DNA of 64,000 bases from Crocodylus rhombifer (taxonomy: Eukaryota > Chordata > Crocodylia > Crocodylidae), in contig JAVSML010024722.1 of assembly GCA_038503035.1 (NCBI GenBank), forward strand, positions 561,332 to 625,331, written 5' to 3'. The notes beneath the pieces are model-generated. The model was not told where the DNA came from and did no database searches. It was given only the letters and a program-made list of their open reading frames with translations. Below are positions 22,381 to 35,010 of the stretch, in pieces. How positions within the stretch are numbered: the first letter of the stretch is position 1; every line of letters begins with the position of its first letter. The translations under genes were made by a program, and so were the position numbers.

Positions 22381-24734
22381 ACCTTGACAAGTGTGCCAAC
22401 AACACCTTACTATACTAAGCGTCAGTACCCTGACTAAGCCCCCAGCCCTGCCCAAGCATGCAGGCTACCGGTCTGTGAAGAAGGGAGCAAACCCTTTGGA
22501 TCATCTATTAACCCCTAATTTGAATTGAAATTTGATTTGAACTGTGACTGATGAGATTCTTAACATGGTTTAGAAAACAGTGAGCACATGTACAGATGGC
22601 CACTGGGGCCAAAAGCTTTTTTCTTGGGAGTGACAATAGGATGGAGCTATGTTTAGCTACAGATGGCATAAACTAAAGGAGCTCTTAAAAGGCTTGAATT
22701 CATGCCAGTACAAACCAGTCCTCTGAATCAGAAACCTATGCCTGGCTCCTAGAAGCCCACACTCCTTACAATCTTTCCTGCTTGATTTAAGACCAGTTTA
22801 AAAAAATATAAATGAGATTTAATTTCATCTCACTCCATTGCATTTTAGGCCTGGCTGTTCAAATGTTCTAAGCTGTGTCTAAGATTGGATTGGTTGAGCT
22901 GTTAGAAGGTCAGTATGGCCCATGGTCTCTCAAAAGACAAAAAAAATCTCACACTGTTGGTGGATTTTTACTTGCTTGTAATATACCAATGAGAGAGATT
23001 TTTTTTTCCCAGAGTAATTAGTTTTTTAAAAAAGAAAGGAGACTTCAAAACACATTTCTAAAGACCAAGATTATGTGCTTATAACACAGAAGATTTGAGA
23101 ATGGCTTAATTAAGTAGATATCAGCACTAGAAAGAAGATGGCTGTAAGAAAGAGGAGTTTCAGAGCTATTGGTAGAATTGTCTTTTGCATATTATACAAA
23201 CTTTTTTTGTAGATGGTGTGAAGTATGGAAAAAGAAAAATAAGTGAGGACAGTGGTTAGTTGGTTCTGTTGTGTGGGGCTGAAAATTGGTTCGTAATGAA
23301 GCAAAGGTTAGATGCTTTCAAATGTATTATTCAGGGAGGATGTTGACATCAGCCAAGGAGTCAGAATAACTGACTTTAAAATGAATAGTAGGCTGTGTGC
23401 AGCAACATAGCATGTTGTGGCATGAAAATAACTATGGGCAAAAATGCATAATGCCTGACTTGCGATCTATATGCCTGAAACAAGATGGAATTGATCACTC
23501 ACAAGAAAAAAGAATATGCTTGGAAGGTCAAAATAGAGACATGGAGCTCTGCATAAGGACATCTGGATTAAAGAATGATAACAAACATCTGAAGTAGCTG
23601 GCAGAACAATATTGAGGTCTTTAGACAGTCTGCTATACCCAGTGATTTGCTTAATCTAGAGAAAGAAACTATTACTTTTGGTCATTCCAGGTTTAAAGCT
23701 TTTGCACAGATGAAGATGCCTATATGAAAAGAGATATGTACTTTTATTTTTTGAATCAGGGACACATGACAAAGCATTCAAACATAATGCAAATAATTGC
23801 AAACTGATGTATCCAGCAGTTAAAAAATGAATAAATAATTTAGCTTTTACACATGGGCAATCCTTGCTAAAAATTGCAAATCAGAACTCCTGTGTTTGAA
23901 TGTATTTTATTTTGTTAATGGATGCACTAATATGAAAGGCATCTAATTGTACAATGTATTATTAGTCATTTTCTTTGGCATCCTATTAACTTTAAATAAT
24001 GCTAATATTTAACATTTTATAACATGCACAACAAAGTTCTTCCCTTTCCAGCAGAAGAAAGAATGCATTAATAATAAATTTTTCATAACTATCTCTACCA
24101 AGCATGTTTTGTTACATATTTTTATAAGAAATGTCAAATTCAGGCACCCATTACCACAACTCATGTAAGGTAATATTTTGTCAAACATATTGTGATTTTT
24201 CTTAAAATGTAAGACAGCTTGTAATTCATCTAATTGAAAGATTTTAATATGAACTGCATGAACTGATAGGATGTAGCTAAGTGCATCCACTAAACATCTT
24301 TTCAGTGACGTTGGTATCAGAATATAAAATGGTGATTAATGGCTACTATTGGTAGTGGTCTTCACCACAAGTTGTGAACACTACAGTTGTGGCTGCGTAC
24401 AACAACCACAGAGAGAAATATATGGACTGAAGGTATTTAAGGGTATCTAACAAATGCAAAAGTGTCCCTCTGTTAGAATTGGAACGATTTGTCAGTAAGA
24501 GCTGCTGCAGTGCATAAAAATCTTTGTGATGTGTGTTTTTTATTACTTATTTATTTAAATGGGCCATATCCTGCTCCATTGTTACATGGGAGTGATGTGT
24601 AAGCTGCTTATCTCACATATGCCTCCTCTGTAGTAATCTGACTGCATGAAATAGTTAGGCCAGTGAGGGGGGCAGAGGTTCCACATCTGTTCTGTTACAC
24701 CCCCTCAGCTAAGTTCAAATCTTGTACAAAAATA
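22381..24734. other. Intron without recognised genes
   Basis: No exon or classifiable repeat was recognised. ORFs near 23110-23304, 23397-23597 and 24009-24290 are short and of ordinary AT-rich composition. Confidence 0.5.
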
Positions 24735-24945
24735 TTTAGTACTTATATAGCACTTATCATTCATAGATCTCAAAGCAGTTTGCAAAAATGGATCAGCATC
24801 ATTATCTTCATTTTATGGATAAAGGCACTGAAGAATAGGAACGCTAAATTATTGGTCCAAGGTCCATAGTAACTCCATGGCAAAGCCAGGACTAGTACTA
24901 AAGACAGCTGATTTATAGTATTATTTCCTATGCATTGTGCTGTTC
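24735..24945 (-). repeat. MIR-like SINE, reverse orientation
   Basis: Read on + it carries the reverse of the MIR core: ATAGATCTCAAAGCAGTTTG, then TTATCTTCATTTTATGGATA, then GGTCCAAGGTCCATAG and GCAAAGCCAGGACTAGTAC. These correspond to the well-known conserved blocks of MIR/CORE-SINE elements (the 'capped' blocks around CTCATCTGTAAAATG on the sense strand). It is old and diverged, as expected for MIR. Confidence 0.65.
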
Positions 24946-25334
24946 ATCAAACCCCTCTCTTCAAGCAGACCATAGAGAGGACTGCAATAACCTCTGAAAG
25001 GCAGATCTGGCTAGAAAGTATATGCAACAGAGATTAGTCCCCAGCTATTTCCCTTCAAGTTAAAAAAGCACTCCTGCAAGTCACAAGGTTTCCTCCCCAC
25101 TTCCCAAGCGATCTCCATGGAAAAAGTGTACCTTCCAGTCTGTCAGTTAGGTGAAACTAGTTTAGTAGCCTGGTAGACTGGTATCTAGAGAAGCAGATTT
25201 GATATAAACCATCCAGAAGAGTGGAGCATGTACCTTTATACACAGAATATCTGAATTATCTGGTTAATGACAGTGCTAATCCAAACAGGCTTGTTTCTTC
25301 ATTCAGTTTACATTTTTCTTGTCATTTCTCTGAA

Positions 25335-26055
25335 GTTCATCATCAGAGTATCTGAGTACCCATTCACATTAATGAATTTATGCTCACACTTTGTGAAGCA
25401 TAGAATTCTCATCCTCAGTTTACCGGTAAATAACTGAGGCACATAGGCTAGGGACAGAAGATACACCTAAACCAGTATAAGTGACTGGAAGCTGGTTCAA
25501 ATTTGTAACACAACAGATGTTCAGTATGCCTAAACTGCTTCCAAAATGGCCCAAAGATAAGCCTAGGTAGATGTAGTATCAGACTTAACTGATTTAAGTT
25601 AAAGCAGTTTATTGAACTTCTGTCCCACATCCCCTCCAGATTCAAGTTAACTCACAGTCCCCCAGCATCCCAGGAATTTTGCATCTCTCCCACAAACCCC
25701 TCCTTCATGGGGTGTGTGGTCTAGCCTTGGCCCAAGCTGCCTACTCCAGCCAAAGAGGGAGGCGTGCTGTCATGCCCTCTGGCTTCTGGCCTAGGCCACT
25801 GCAGGCATGAAGCTGCATTTCCAGAATCAAAAGTAAATGCCCGTTCACTTACTTATCTGTTTAATCTATGCATCTTAGACTAACCTGCAAATATTGAATC
25901 AATTCAGTCACAGGCTTTTGACTGTCTGTACTTAGCCATAATGATTAGGTAATTTGCCAGTGATCACATGGGAAGTCTCTTGAAATGTCATGACTAGAAA
26001 CTAAATCTCCCAGTTCCCAATCCTTTGCCTTGTCCATAAGAACATCCTCCCTACA
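25335..26055 (-). repeat. MIR-like SINE split by a later insertion
   Basis: The first part (25335-25445) includes ATTAATGAATTTATGCTCAC and TAAATAACTGAGGCACATA. The second part (from 25938) continues ATGATTAGGTAATTTGCCAG and TCACATGGGAAGTCTC, which are the next blocks of a MIR copy read in reverse. The two halves join cleanly once the 492-bp insertion at 25446-25937 is set aside. Confidence 0.65.
25446..25937. mobile_element. 492-bp DNA element (TIR GGCTA, 3-bp duplication ATA) inside a MIR
   Basis: The left end is GGCTAGGGACAG and the reverse complement of the right end is GGCTAAGTACAGACAG. The bases ATA flank both ends (25443-25445 and 25938-25940), and the interrupted MIR-like sequence is continuous when the element and one ATA are removed. 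An inner pair GGGACAGAAG (25451-25460) / CTTCTGTCCC (25617-25626) also exists. A 3-bp duplication recalls PIF/Harbinger transposons, whose duplications are usually TTA or TAA, so the superfamily is tentative. No transposase is seen. Confidence 0.55.
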
Positions 26056-29000
26056 AAACATCCCTTAATTTCAAGTGCAGTTGTGTAGGTCCAAGGGGGT
26101 ATATTAAGACTTGAAGAACTTGAGGAAAAAAATGGATAAACTGAATAGAAAATGGAGACCTTCCATTTCTAGATTGTAAATTTAAATAGAATTCATTGAA
26201 TTCAAATATATTTTGGTACATAGGTTTTAGTTTACAGCGACAGCAATACAAACTGTACCAGTCAGGACCTCCAGTTTAATAAGAGCATTCATTATCTGTT
26301 ACTTTGAGTTCATTCTCTTATGAACCAGTTTTGTACATCTTGCAGCATGTTCCAGATAGGTCTAGGTTTTGTAGCGGACTCCAGACTGACTCCTTGTGTG
26401 CACAGGTGTCTTGTATCCTTCACTCTGCCAGCATAATCTAGTGACTGAATAAAGCCCAAGGCTTGTAGGACTGAGTAGAAGTGTAAGTTGATGGATGTTC
26501 ATTGGGTATTGTTTGCAGACGGCATATCTGCATTTTGTTTGGTTAGAATCAGTTGGTATCCTTAATGGCAATCTTAGTGGAGATACCCATGACAGCATAG
26601 GCCATGATAGTTAAGCTATCACCTCCCTCACCCCTGTAAGTGATGTCTCAGAAAATATTTGAGAGACTTAAGATGGGATGATTTACAAGAGGGGCATAGT
26701 AAGGTTTGCATTGCTACATATTTTGATGTATCTGTCCTGTTGAAAATAAAGAGTTCTGGTCAGCCTTTGTATTTAAAAAGGGGGGGAAATGAAAGGGACA
26801 GCTTTACTTAATACCATCCTTGCATGTCTGAAAGTCTCGTTTGGAAAAATGAAAATGAGAAAGAATGAAGGAAACAAAAGTGTGTTGAGTTATTTCTCTT
26901 TAAGCAAATGTAGTGCTTGTGAAAGATTGACAGCACTGGAAACTGGAGTCCTCCATTTATCCACACTTCATTTCTATCCATTTATCCACACTTCATTTCT
27001 AATATCTGCCTTCAACAGCAGATTGTAACCATAGAAAGGCTATAGATTCTGGGTGAAATGGCACTCCCTTTTGGATTCAGTTTTATAAAAGAAAACAATT
27101 ATTCACAGAATGCATGTCTTTATTCTTTATTGTACGTTTCAAAGTCCCCATGAATACTCATTTGCATGTGACAGCTAATGCTGCATCTTGTGTTGGCCAG
27201 TAAGAGGCATGATTGCACTAAATTGGAAGCAGCAGCACAGGTTTTCTTTTAAGAATGGGGGTGGGGGTAGCCTTCTACTCGTGCTGTTCTCAAGTCTTCA
27301 GTCAACATGATTTTAGAACAGTTACAAGTCTAGTTACTAGGATAATAAATCCAAAATTAACTCAATATGCAGATTTCATTTCCATTAGGTTACACTTTCT
27401 AAAATGACATACTCTTCACTTTATCTTTTGTAACAACCCCAAGTTTTAGAGAAATTGAAATTTGGATTATTAGTATGCTAAACTTCTAGTTGAGGAATGA
27501 AAAATTAGGACATAAACACTTCCCACTGACATTCTTATTATTATTTCTTCTTCTTTCTGTTTTTTTTTAACTGGATAAATCTAAATAAATACATACTTTC
27601 ACTTTGCCTAGTCTCTGAAATGATCCTGTAATCCGAACGAAATAAAGGATCTAGTCAATGCAGAAATGCTATTGTCATCGATGCTTACAATAAAATCTAT
27701 GCACACAGAAGCAATAGAAAAGAAGCATTTGAAAACCCATCCACTAACTGTTTCTCAAATGCATTCAGTTTAGTTGCAGTGCTGGAAGATGTGAAGATAG
27801 ATAAATATTTTTAGATACTTTAGTGAAGTATCTAGAATTTAAAGTGGGGAGTGGACTTAAAAACTGCCTGAAAGTCTCTCTCAATGTAATCTTCTAGTAA
27901 AATGAGAGTGCAGTTCCCAGCCACTCCCTGAGATGATCAGAAACACCTTTGTTATATTGTCTGATGATAAATCCTTTTAGAAAGTTAAAATTGAAAGCTA
28001 CCTCTTGTCCATTTTTTCAGCTGTTGCAGATTTTCCATTCTCCTCATCAGAAGTCAAAAAGCCCTTTAATACTTCTTAACTGTAGCTAGAGCATCTGATT
28101 TTTTTTCATGTGTTCATTTTTACAGCTAAATTACCTGGAGTACATTTTTTTCCAGTAAGCAAAGGCTGAAGTATGCAAGAACCATCGCATTCCCATAACA
28201 GACAGGACTTACTTTGTAAAATGGATTTCAAAAAATCTGGAGGCTGCTGTTCCTTATAAAAGTATGCCGAAGACTATTTCAGTGGCCAGTAATATAAACA
28301 TTATGCTACTAACACTGAACAGTTTATCACATAAATATAATTGTCTTCTTTTAGAAGAAGAATAAAAGCTGAATCCATATGTTACACATTATTTAAAATT
28401 GTTTTCTGCAAGATGCATTAATCCCAGCAAAGAAGCAATTCTTCCACTATAGGAATACAACAGCAGTTTTATTTTATTACATTGTTGTTGTCTAATTTGT
28501 TTGTTCTCTGTAATAGTTTCACAGATTTTTATGAACTGTTACTTTTATGGAAATTCAAGTTACAAATGATGGACACTGCTTGATTTTTTGCGGGGGGGAA
28601 AGAGTGTTAAAGGTGGAAAACATATATTTTTTAATTTACTTGCTGGACTCAAAAAAAACCCCAAACAAACAAATTCTGAATTCTTAGCAAAAGCTGAAAT
28701 AATTTGTGGTTTTTAGACCCATGAGGCATATATTTTGATATTACAGCTCAGCAGCATTGGTAGCCATGCAGTCTACTCAAATTTGAAGTAGACTGTAAAG
28801 CTCGGACAAACAGCATTTTGGACAGAGATGACTCTACAATGCTTCCAGTTTATCCTCTAAAAAATATGATAAAATAGCCAAGTGTCATTTTGCTGCAGGG
28901 TTTTTTTTTTATAAATTTGAACAAGACACTATAATATGGACCTACATATTAAAATGAATCAAAACTCCACTTTTGACCATCTTATTTACCACACATTTTG

Positions 29001-29703
29001 AAATCCTGATTTTTTTTCTCGGTTACTCTAAGGTTTTATTTAACCTGCATCTGTTCTAGAATTTCAAATGATTAATTGCCCTGTGTGAACTTGAAATTCT
29101 AGATTACTCTTAATATAATTGAACAACAGGATGAGATTTTAAATAACTCCCAGATGAATATTAATTCTCCAAAATTAACTGAATATTTAAAAGCAATATA
29201 AGAAAAGGTTTAAGCTGCTGAAATAACCGGGCAAGTTCTGATGTTTAAACTTGTTCAAATATTTGACCAATTTAAATATGATCATATCTAAAAATAATTA
29301 CATTTTAGTTTTATTGTAACAATCTGGTCAATAAAAAGAATCTCAGACAGACAGTGAACAAAGTAAAGTTATGGGAAAAGACAGAATTTCAAGAGCTCCC
29401 ATTTGTATTTAGAAAATAGCATATATGATGATTTCCTTTTGTTCTTTAAATTATTGCTAGTTAAAATATTTTTGCTGGTACACAAAAGACCAGAAAGTTT
29501 TTACTATAAATCAAACACAGTAATAAGTGGTTCTGAGAGTTCACGTAGACTTTTCTCTCCATTGAGCAGTGCTAAGTACAAGTCCACAGTAAATAGAATC
29601 TGCCTGCTCCCAAAGTGGTCTTCCTCAACTTGGAGTCCTGTCAAGGTTGCTATTTACTGTCTGTATCCCAATAAGAGGTCCATTACTCATTTATATTATA
29701 GCC
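26056..29703. other. Intron without recognised genes
   Basis: AT-rich non-coding sequence. A perfect 25-bp tandem duplication at 26952-27001 is listed separately. Nothing else was recognised; a conserved non-coding element could lie here unseen. Confidence 0.5.
26952..27001. repeat. Perfect 25-bp tandem duplication
   Basis: A 25-bp unit beginning TCCATTTATCCACACTTCAT occurs twice in exact tandem (26952-26976 and 26977-27001). Perfect identity suggests a recent slippage or duplication event. An overlapping ORF reads straight through it by chance. Confidence 0.9.
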
Positions 29704-29812
29704 ACGGACCTGATCCTGCAAACACTTAGGCACACAATTTATTTTTATCTGTGATAAACCAAGTTTGGCTAGCTACATGAGTAAATTACCCACCTGCAGG
29801 ATTGAGTCTGTT
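29704..29812. mobile_element. Palindromic MITE fragment
   Basis: The left arm GACCTGATCCTGCAAACACT and the reverse complement of the right arm, GACTCAATCCTGCAGGTG, form inverted ends around ACATGAGTAAATTACCCACC. This resembles a widespread palindromic reptile/bird repeat carrying the phrase 'CTGATCCTGCAAACAC'. The family name is not assigned here. Confidence 0.5.
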
Positions 29813-29969
29813 TTGCACTGTCCGCGTATTTATCCAGCTTTGATTAAAATAAGGTATTTTATCTGAGGACAAAAAATAATATAAATAACATTTAATTTTA
29901 TGCCAGTATGTTTTCATCATTTTGGATGAAGCTATAAGAATTAAGCATTGTATACTTTAAGCAGAAGTT

Positions 29970-30225
29970 CCTGTGTGGTCTAGTAATTACAACTGTGGCT
30001 CTGCAGACCTAGGCTTTATTCTTAGCTTTACTTCAGACCTGTTATGTTACCTTTGGGAAGTCACTTTTCTTCTCTGTGCCTCACCCTATCCTTCATCTGT
30101 CGTCTATTTAAATTAAACTCTTTGACCAGGGAGGATGTGTTTTAACTCTACATAGCACAATGGGGCTCCGATCTCAGCTAAGAGCCTCTAGGCACTACTG
30201 TACAAATAAGAACAAAAACAATGCA
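29970..30225 (+). repeat. MIR-like SINE with L2-like 3' tail
   Basis: The order of blocks is that of a MIR/CORE-SINE: GGTCTAGTAATTACAACTGT (tRNA-like head), then TTGGGAAGTCACTTTTCTTC, then CTGTGCCTCACCCTATCCTT, then a tail CACAATGGGGCTCCGATCTC with GAGCCTCTAGGCACTACTGT. The tail resembles the L2-related 3' ends of reptile SINEs. No gene function is implied. Confidence 0.7.
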
Positions 30226-32130
30226 ACAATAATATTTTCAGGGCTTCCTCATGCAGTTCTTCTATACTTAAAACTCCTAATGAAGTCAGTGGGAGTTTTA
30301 ACATAGTAAGTCTTCAGTATCTCTTTATCCCAATTTTTATACGAAAATTGCACCTTTACAGGTCTTTCCTGTTTTGTTAAACCTTTCCTCTTTTGTTAAA
30401 CCTAAACATAATTCATCAATAATCTTTAGAAATAATAATATCTTAACATGGATTTACAACATGTAGCCCATTGTGTTATGTTGATATAGATCCAGGAAAG
30501 TGTAGGTATGTATGTGATGGCTTTTTTATCTTGTGAAAAAGATAGTGAAGTTGTTTGTTCTGTTTTTCCTATCATCTGTGGGAATGTTTCTGAATCAATT
30601 TTAGAACACCCGTTTGGATTTTAGCTTCCATTTTGGATTAAGACATCCATTTTCTGTTTTGTTTCAAACTGATTTCCAGGATCACCAAAACTGAGATTAT
30701 TATGATATATTCTGGTCAGCTACCTGAAAGGTCATGGACAAGTGATTGACATTTCACTAAAGAATGATCTCTAGAGCTGTTGGTGCTGATTGTCTCTCAC
30801 CTATCAACCCATTCCCATGGAATAATGGGCTTTTACACAGGACCTCTGAGGGAGAAAGTAGCAGCCCCTGGCAAAAAATGACACAGGCTATATTTAAGGC
30901 ACAGTCCATTTTGAAGAGACACTCCATGACTAGTTTAGAAGGGCTCTGCCTATCCTGAAATACTGAAATAATCTCAGATTAACAGATGGAGTGCGATACG
31001 ATAGGAAAGGTAGTGTGTCTCAGGACTTATTCTTCTGCAAAGAATTGTAACTCTGGTGACTTCTAAGAGCACAGTGTCTCTGGTTATCACAATCCTTTTT
31101 TAAACCCTTCCTTTCTTTGCATACCTATCAGGCTGCCCCTCCAAGAGTTAAACTGGAAGTCACATTGTCCATAGCTCAAAAAAGAAACTTGAAGGAGCAT
31201 GAGTATACATGGTTTCAAGTTCAGAAACAGCTGGAATGCAAAGTTTCAAATCCCAAAGAACATCTGAGCCTGGTAGAGCATGATAGAGACCCATACCTAG
31301 GGATAGTACCTAAACTTAGCTCAGACCCACTTGGGTTGGCTCACTTAAAATGAACTGCCTTCGGACTGTTACAGGCTGCTTTCAGTGGACTGTTAACCAC
31401 ACAGAAGTGGAATGAGCCAAGTAAAACAGTCTATGAAAAACAAACAAACACGATGTTGCATTTGAATGACTTTTTGTCTCTAATGGATTCACAACTAAAC
31501 TTTGTTAAGAAAAAAGATTTAGCATGTGTTCAATACTGATGAGCATCCCTTATGAGGTTTAGAGTTCAGACAAACTTCCAAATAATTGGCTTTTTTCCTC
31601 TGAATTGTGTGAACCTCTAGTTCTTTGCAAAACTGGACTGAACATTTTCTGAGAACTGTCTTTCCTAAGATATGTTCTCTACCTTCCTATCCTGGCAGTA
31701 GATACCGTGAGAACAATCTTTCTTGCATTCTTTTGCACTTCTGCTTCCAAGCCTGAAAAGATCCTGGAAGTGGGGGAAGGAGGTTAGAATTCAAATGTTT
31801 CTATTGTTTGACTCAGTTTGGTCCTACATGGAAATCCTCTTTTGACCGTGGTGCTGGGTTCTTCTTCCATCTTCCAAACTTATTTGCCCATTTCTAATAA
31901 ATCTCATTAAAAAATCTTGACAAAGTGCATTTCCAAGATTACCTCTTCTCAAATAAGATTTTTTCATATTTCCTACAAAAAATTGTTAAAAAGGAGAAGG
32001 GGGCCTTTAAAATAGTTAAGGATCCCAAGCAGAGACAAGAACAACTTCACAAGAGGATTCATCTTTCTTTTTAAGCCAGTTGAAGCTCTACACAGAGCAC
32101 CATGTTCAAGAATAGAATGAGACTGGATAT
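30226..32130. other. Intron without recognised genes
   Basis: Contains a short palindrome AAAACTCC...GGAGTTTT at 30269-30300, a fragment type common in reptile repeats. The + ORF at 31117-31353 has no family resemblance. Nothing else was recognised. Confidence 0.45.
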
Positions 32131-32880
32131 TTCTCAGTGCATCTACACATGCACTTTATTGCAGAGTTGACTACTTAGCTCCACAGCAAAGTGTCACCAT
32201 CTACAAATGCACCCATATTAGGACACAGTAAGTTAATTAAATCTAACATAGGATAGTACTGTCGACAGGGTCATCCCTGGGGAGGGGGGTGGGGCAGGCA
32301 AATTGGGGCAACTGCCTCGGGCCCTGCACTTTGGGGGGGGCCCACAGAGCCAGGAAGAGAGGTCTTGGCTGCAGTTCAGCCCCGGTTGGACGGCTCTTTG
32401 ACTGTTCCAGCTGGAAGTTCTGGCTGCCGCCCATCCCACCATGTCCAGTGTGCTGGGGCTTTCACTCCCCGGTGTAAGTGTGCTGTGGGCCAGGGAGGGG
32501 GGGCCCATGCAGGCTGCTTTCCCCCAGGCCCCACACCCTGCTGGGATTGTCTCTGATTGTCCAGGGCAAGTACTGTCCTATGGTGGAGTAATTTATGCCA
32601 CTGCAACACATATGTAAATGGTGACAGGGCTGGCTGGGTCATGATGGCACTACAGTGTGGGGCTAGCACCCTCATGGTCCAGCCAACCCTTCCACCACCT
32701 GATGCCACCACCTGGAACTTCGGGCTGACCCCCCAGGCTCCCTGCCAGCCCAAGGGCTGCTCTGCCCAGCGGTATCTGCTGCCATGCTGCCTGTCCACTC
32801 CCTGATCTGCCATGTGCCACACACACAGGTTGCCGCACTTGTGGTACACATGCAGCAGGTTGGCCACTTCTAATCTAGAA
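32131..32880. repeat. GC-rich segment, probably repeat-derived
   Basis: Begins GTGCATCTACACATGCAC, like the terminal repeat of the 11196 MITE. It continues into a GC-rich stretch (GGGGAGGGGGGTGGGGCAGG near 32279) with several overlapping ORFs on both strands that resemble no protein, including a 247-residue minus-strand ORF (32376-33119). Composition alone explains the ORFs. The family is not assigned. Confidence 0.35.
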
Positions 32881-34477
32881 AATCCACCTGGTTTCCTAAG
32901 ATCACTCTTGTTGGCAGCAAGAAAGTTGCCTCTTGGTATTACTATACTGTAAACACTAAACAATGTAGAACCCATACATAACTTCCTGTTCTTTTCAGGA
33001 CAGGACATATTTTGCCGAGGGGGTTGGAATAAAAATTCAGCTACTAACTGAATACTCTGGACTGCATAGGATGTCAGTTGCAGAGCTGAGAGTAGAAACC
33101 TGATCTCGATCTCACCCACTCATTCTCCAACAAAGAATCTTAACTTCTTTCAATATAATTTAAAATCCCAGCATTTTTTTTATAAAGAACAGAACACCAA
33201 AACCATATTTTTCTTTAGAAAAATTACCTTTTAAAATGTAACTGGACAAGTAATGAAAGAGCTGAAATCAGAGGCCATCTTTCCTTTGGAGATGCCTCAT
33301 TTCACTAAAATTACTATTCCACTGTATGTACAGTTGTGCCCATGGTCTATTAACATTAAAGGTCTTTGGCAGTCATATCTCTACTAAATTAGATATAGTA
33401 AATTAAAGAAGGGTGGAGGTCAGAGAAGGTAGTCACACCTTTCTTCAAATGTTATATATAACTCATTGCATGCTTACCTCTGCTCTGGCAAAGCCAACCT
33501 GGCTATCTCTGTTTCTCAGAAGGCATAATATGCCTGATTACCTCTTCACCACTTGGTGATTTCGCATTATGATCTTGTGATGCTGGCTGGCAATGCAACA
33601 TTGCATAATTACATCACTGTGTTACAGAATCAGAAGGTCTTAATAGCTTTTCTAGCCCCAGTGTACAAGGCAATAAAACTTTTTGAATACTCTTAGGGAA
33701 ATGCAGTTGCAACTGAACTCAATGGGAGTTGCACCTTCAAGGGAGCCAGCACTTCATCCCTTATTTTTGCCTAACTTCACCCCTTCTTAAAACTCATCAC
33801 ATTATTAGTAAACCTAAGCAGTATTTTAAAGATCCTTGGGATATTATTATTAGAAGTGTCTGACAGTATCTTTGCTTTGATACTGGTATTTATTTTTATA
33901 GACATTTTATGTATACTGCACTAATTATTGCCTCATATAATCCTGTAACATCAAATAGGCTAAGACATTAGTTATATATTTCTCCTCAATCTTTTCTTAC
34001 TTTATCTCTCTGTGAGTTGCATCAGTGCCAGCAGTTAAGTAAATCAAAGTTTATAAGAGTCAGGAAAAATAGTTACATACTGTACACAAAGTTAAGTTAG
34101 TGCTTTTCAAAGTTTTGGTTGAAGTAACAATATCAAAGTATCTCTGTCATACGGGAATCTCTTTTCCTCTCACACAGCTTTGTTATATACTATTAAAAGA
34201 CTTCAGTAAGTGAAGTGCAGTGAACCCAAAGTGCCAATTTAAGACTGGTAGGAAAATAGAACGAAGCTGACTAAATTAATCTCTTCTATGAATTTGCCTT
34301 TCATTTCTTTTCTCTTCTTTTGTGTGTATGTGTCTCTGTGTGTGTTGCTTGGCTTTCCCTTCTGCCAAGCGAGTGAAAGAAAAGCAAAAATCTATCATCA
34401 GAAAGAACAAAAACATTTTGAGATAGTTTGCCTTTTCATAGCTGCAGCACTACTCATCATATTTGTGACCATTTGTC
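32881..34477. other. Intron without recognised genes
   Basis: Ordinary AT-rich intronic sequence. No exon or classifiable repeat was recognised. Confidence 0.45.
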
Positions 34478-35010
34478 AGCATGGCTGGATTCAGAATTTT
34501 GTCAAGGGGGGTGCAGAAACAACAGACAGCACTACGGGGTGGCTGCAGCTCTGCTCCCAACTGCAGCCCTGCTCCTCTCCTCCCACACCAGGGCAGGCAA
34601 ACCACACAGCAGGAGCAGGAGCCAGGGACTTTTAAGTGTCCAAATCAAGTAAGAATCTCCCCCCGCCCCCCACTACTCTTAGCACCCCATCCCTTCACCT
34701 CCATATTCAGTGGTACATTCCCCCACTCCCCTTCCATGTACTCCCTCTTCTTCCTGCTGCTGCCACTGTCCCAAGCTTCCTTGGAGGTAGAGAAGCTTCA
34801 GTACTGCTCCTGCCCCTCTGGTTGGGCTGAATACGGGCTCAACTGGGAACAGCAGCAGTGGGTGCAGACTTGATCAGGTTCCCCCTTCCTAAGCCTACTT
34901 CCAGGCTGGCAAGGAACACACTGGGGACCTGGCATGGAAGAAAACCCCACCCACTGCCATTGCTTTGGCTGTTCTACTGCCAACCCCACGTGCAAAATGA
35001 GGTGTAATTA
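34478..35010. repeat. GC-rich segment, probably repeat-derived
   Basis: Starts CAGCATGGCTGGATTCAGAA and contains CAAGGGGGGTGCAGAA followed by a C-rich stretch. The compositional jump from the AT-rich intron and the clustering of overlapping ORFs resemble the segment at 32280-32880. It is probably the body of a transposon-derived repeat. No terminal repeats were found. Confidence 0.3.

Noticed and set aside
32376..33119. 247-residue minus-strand ORF
   Set aside because: It lies over a GC-rich repeat-like patch with equally long ORFs in other frames. It has no recognisable domain, and its composition follows base composition. Not supported as a gene.
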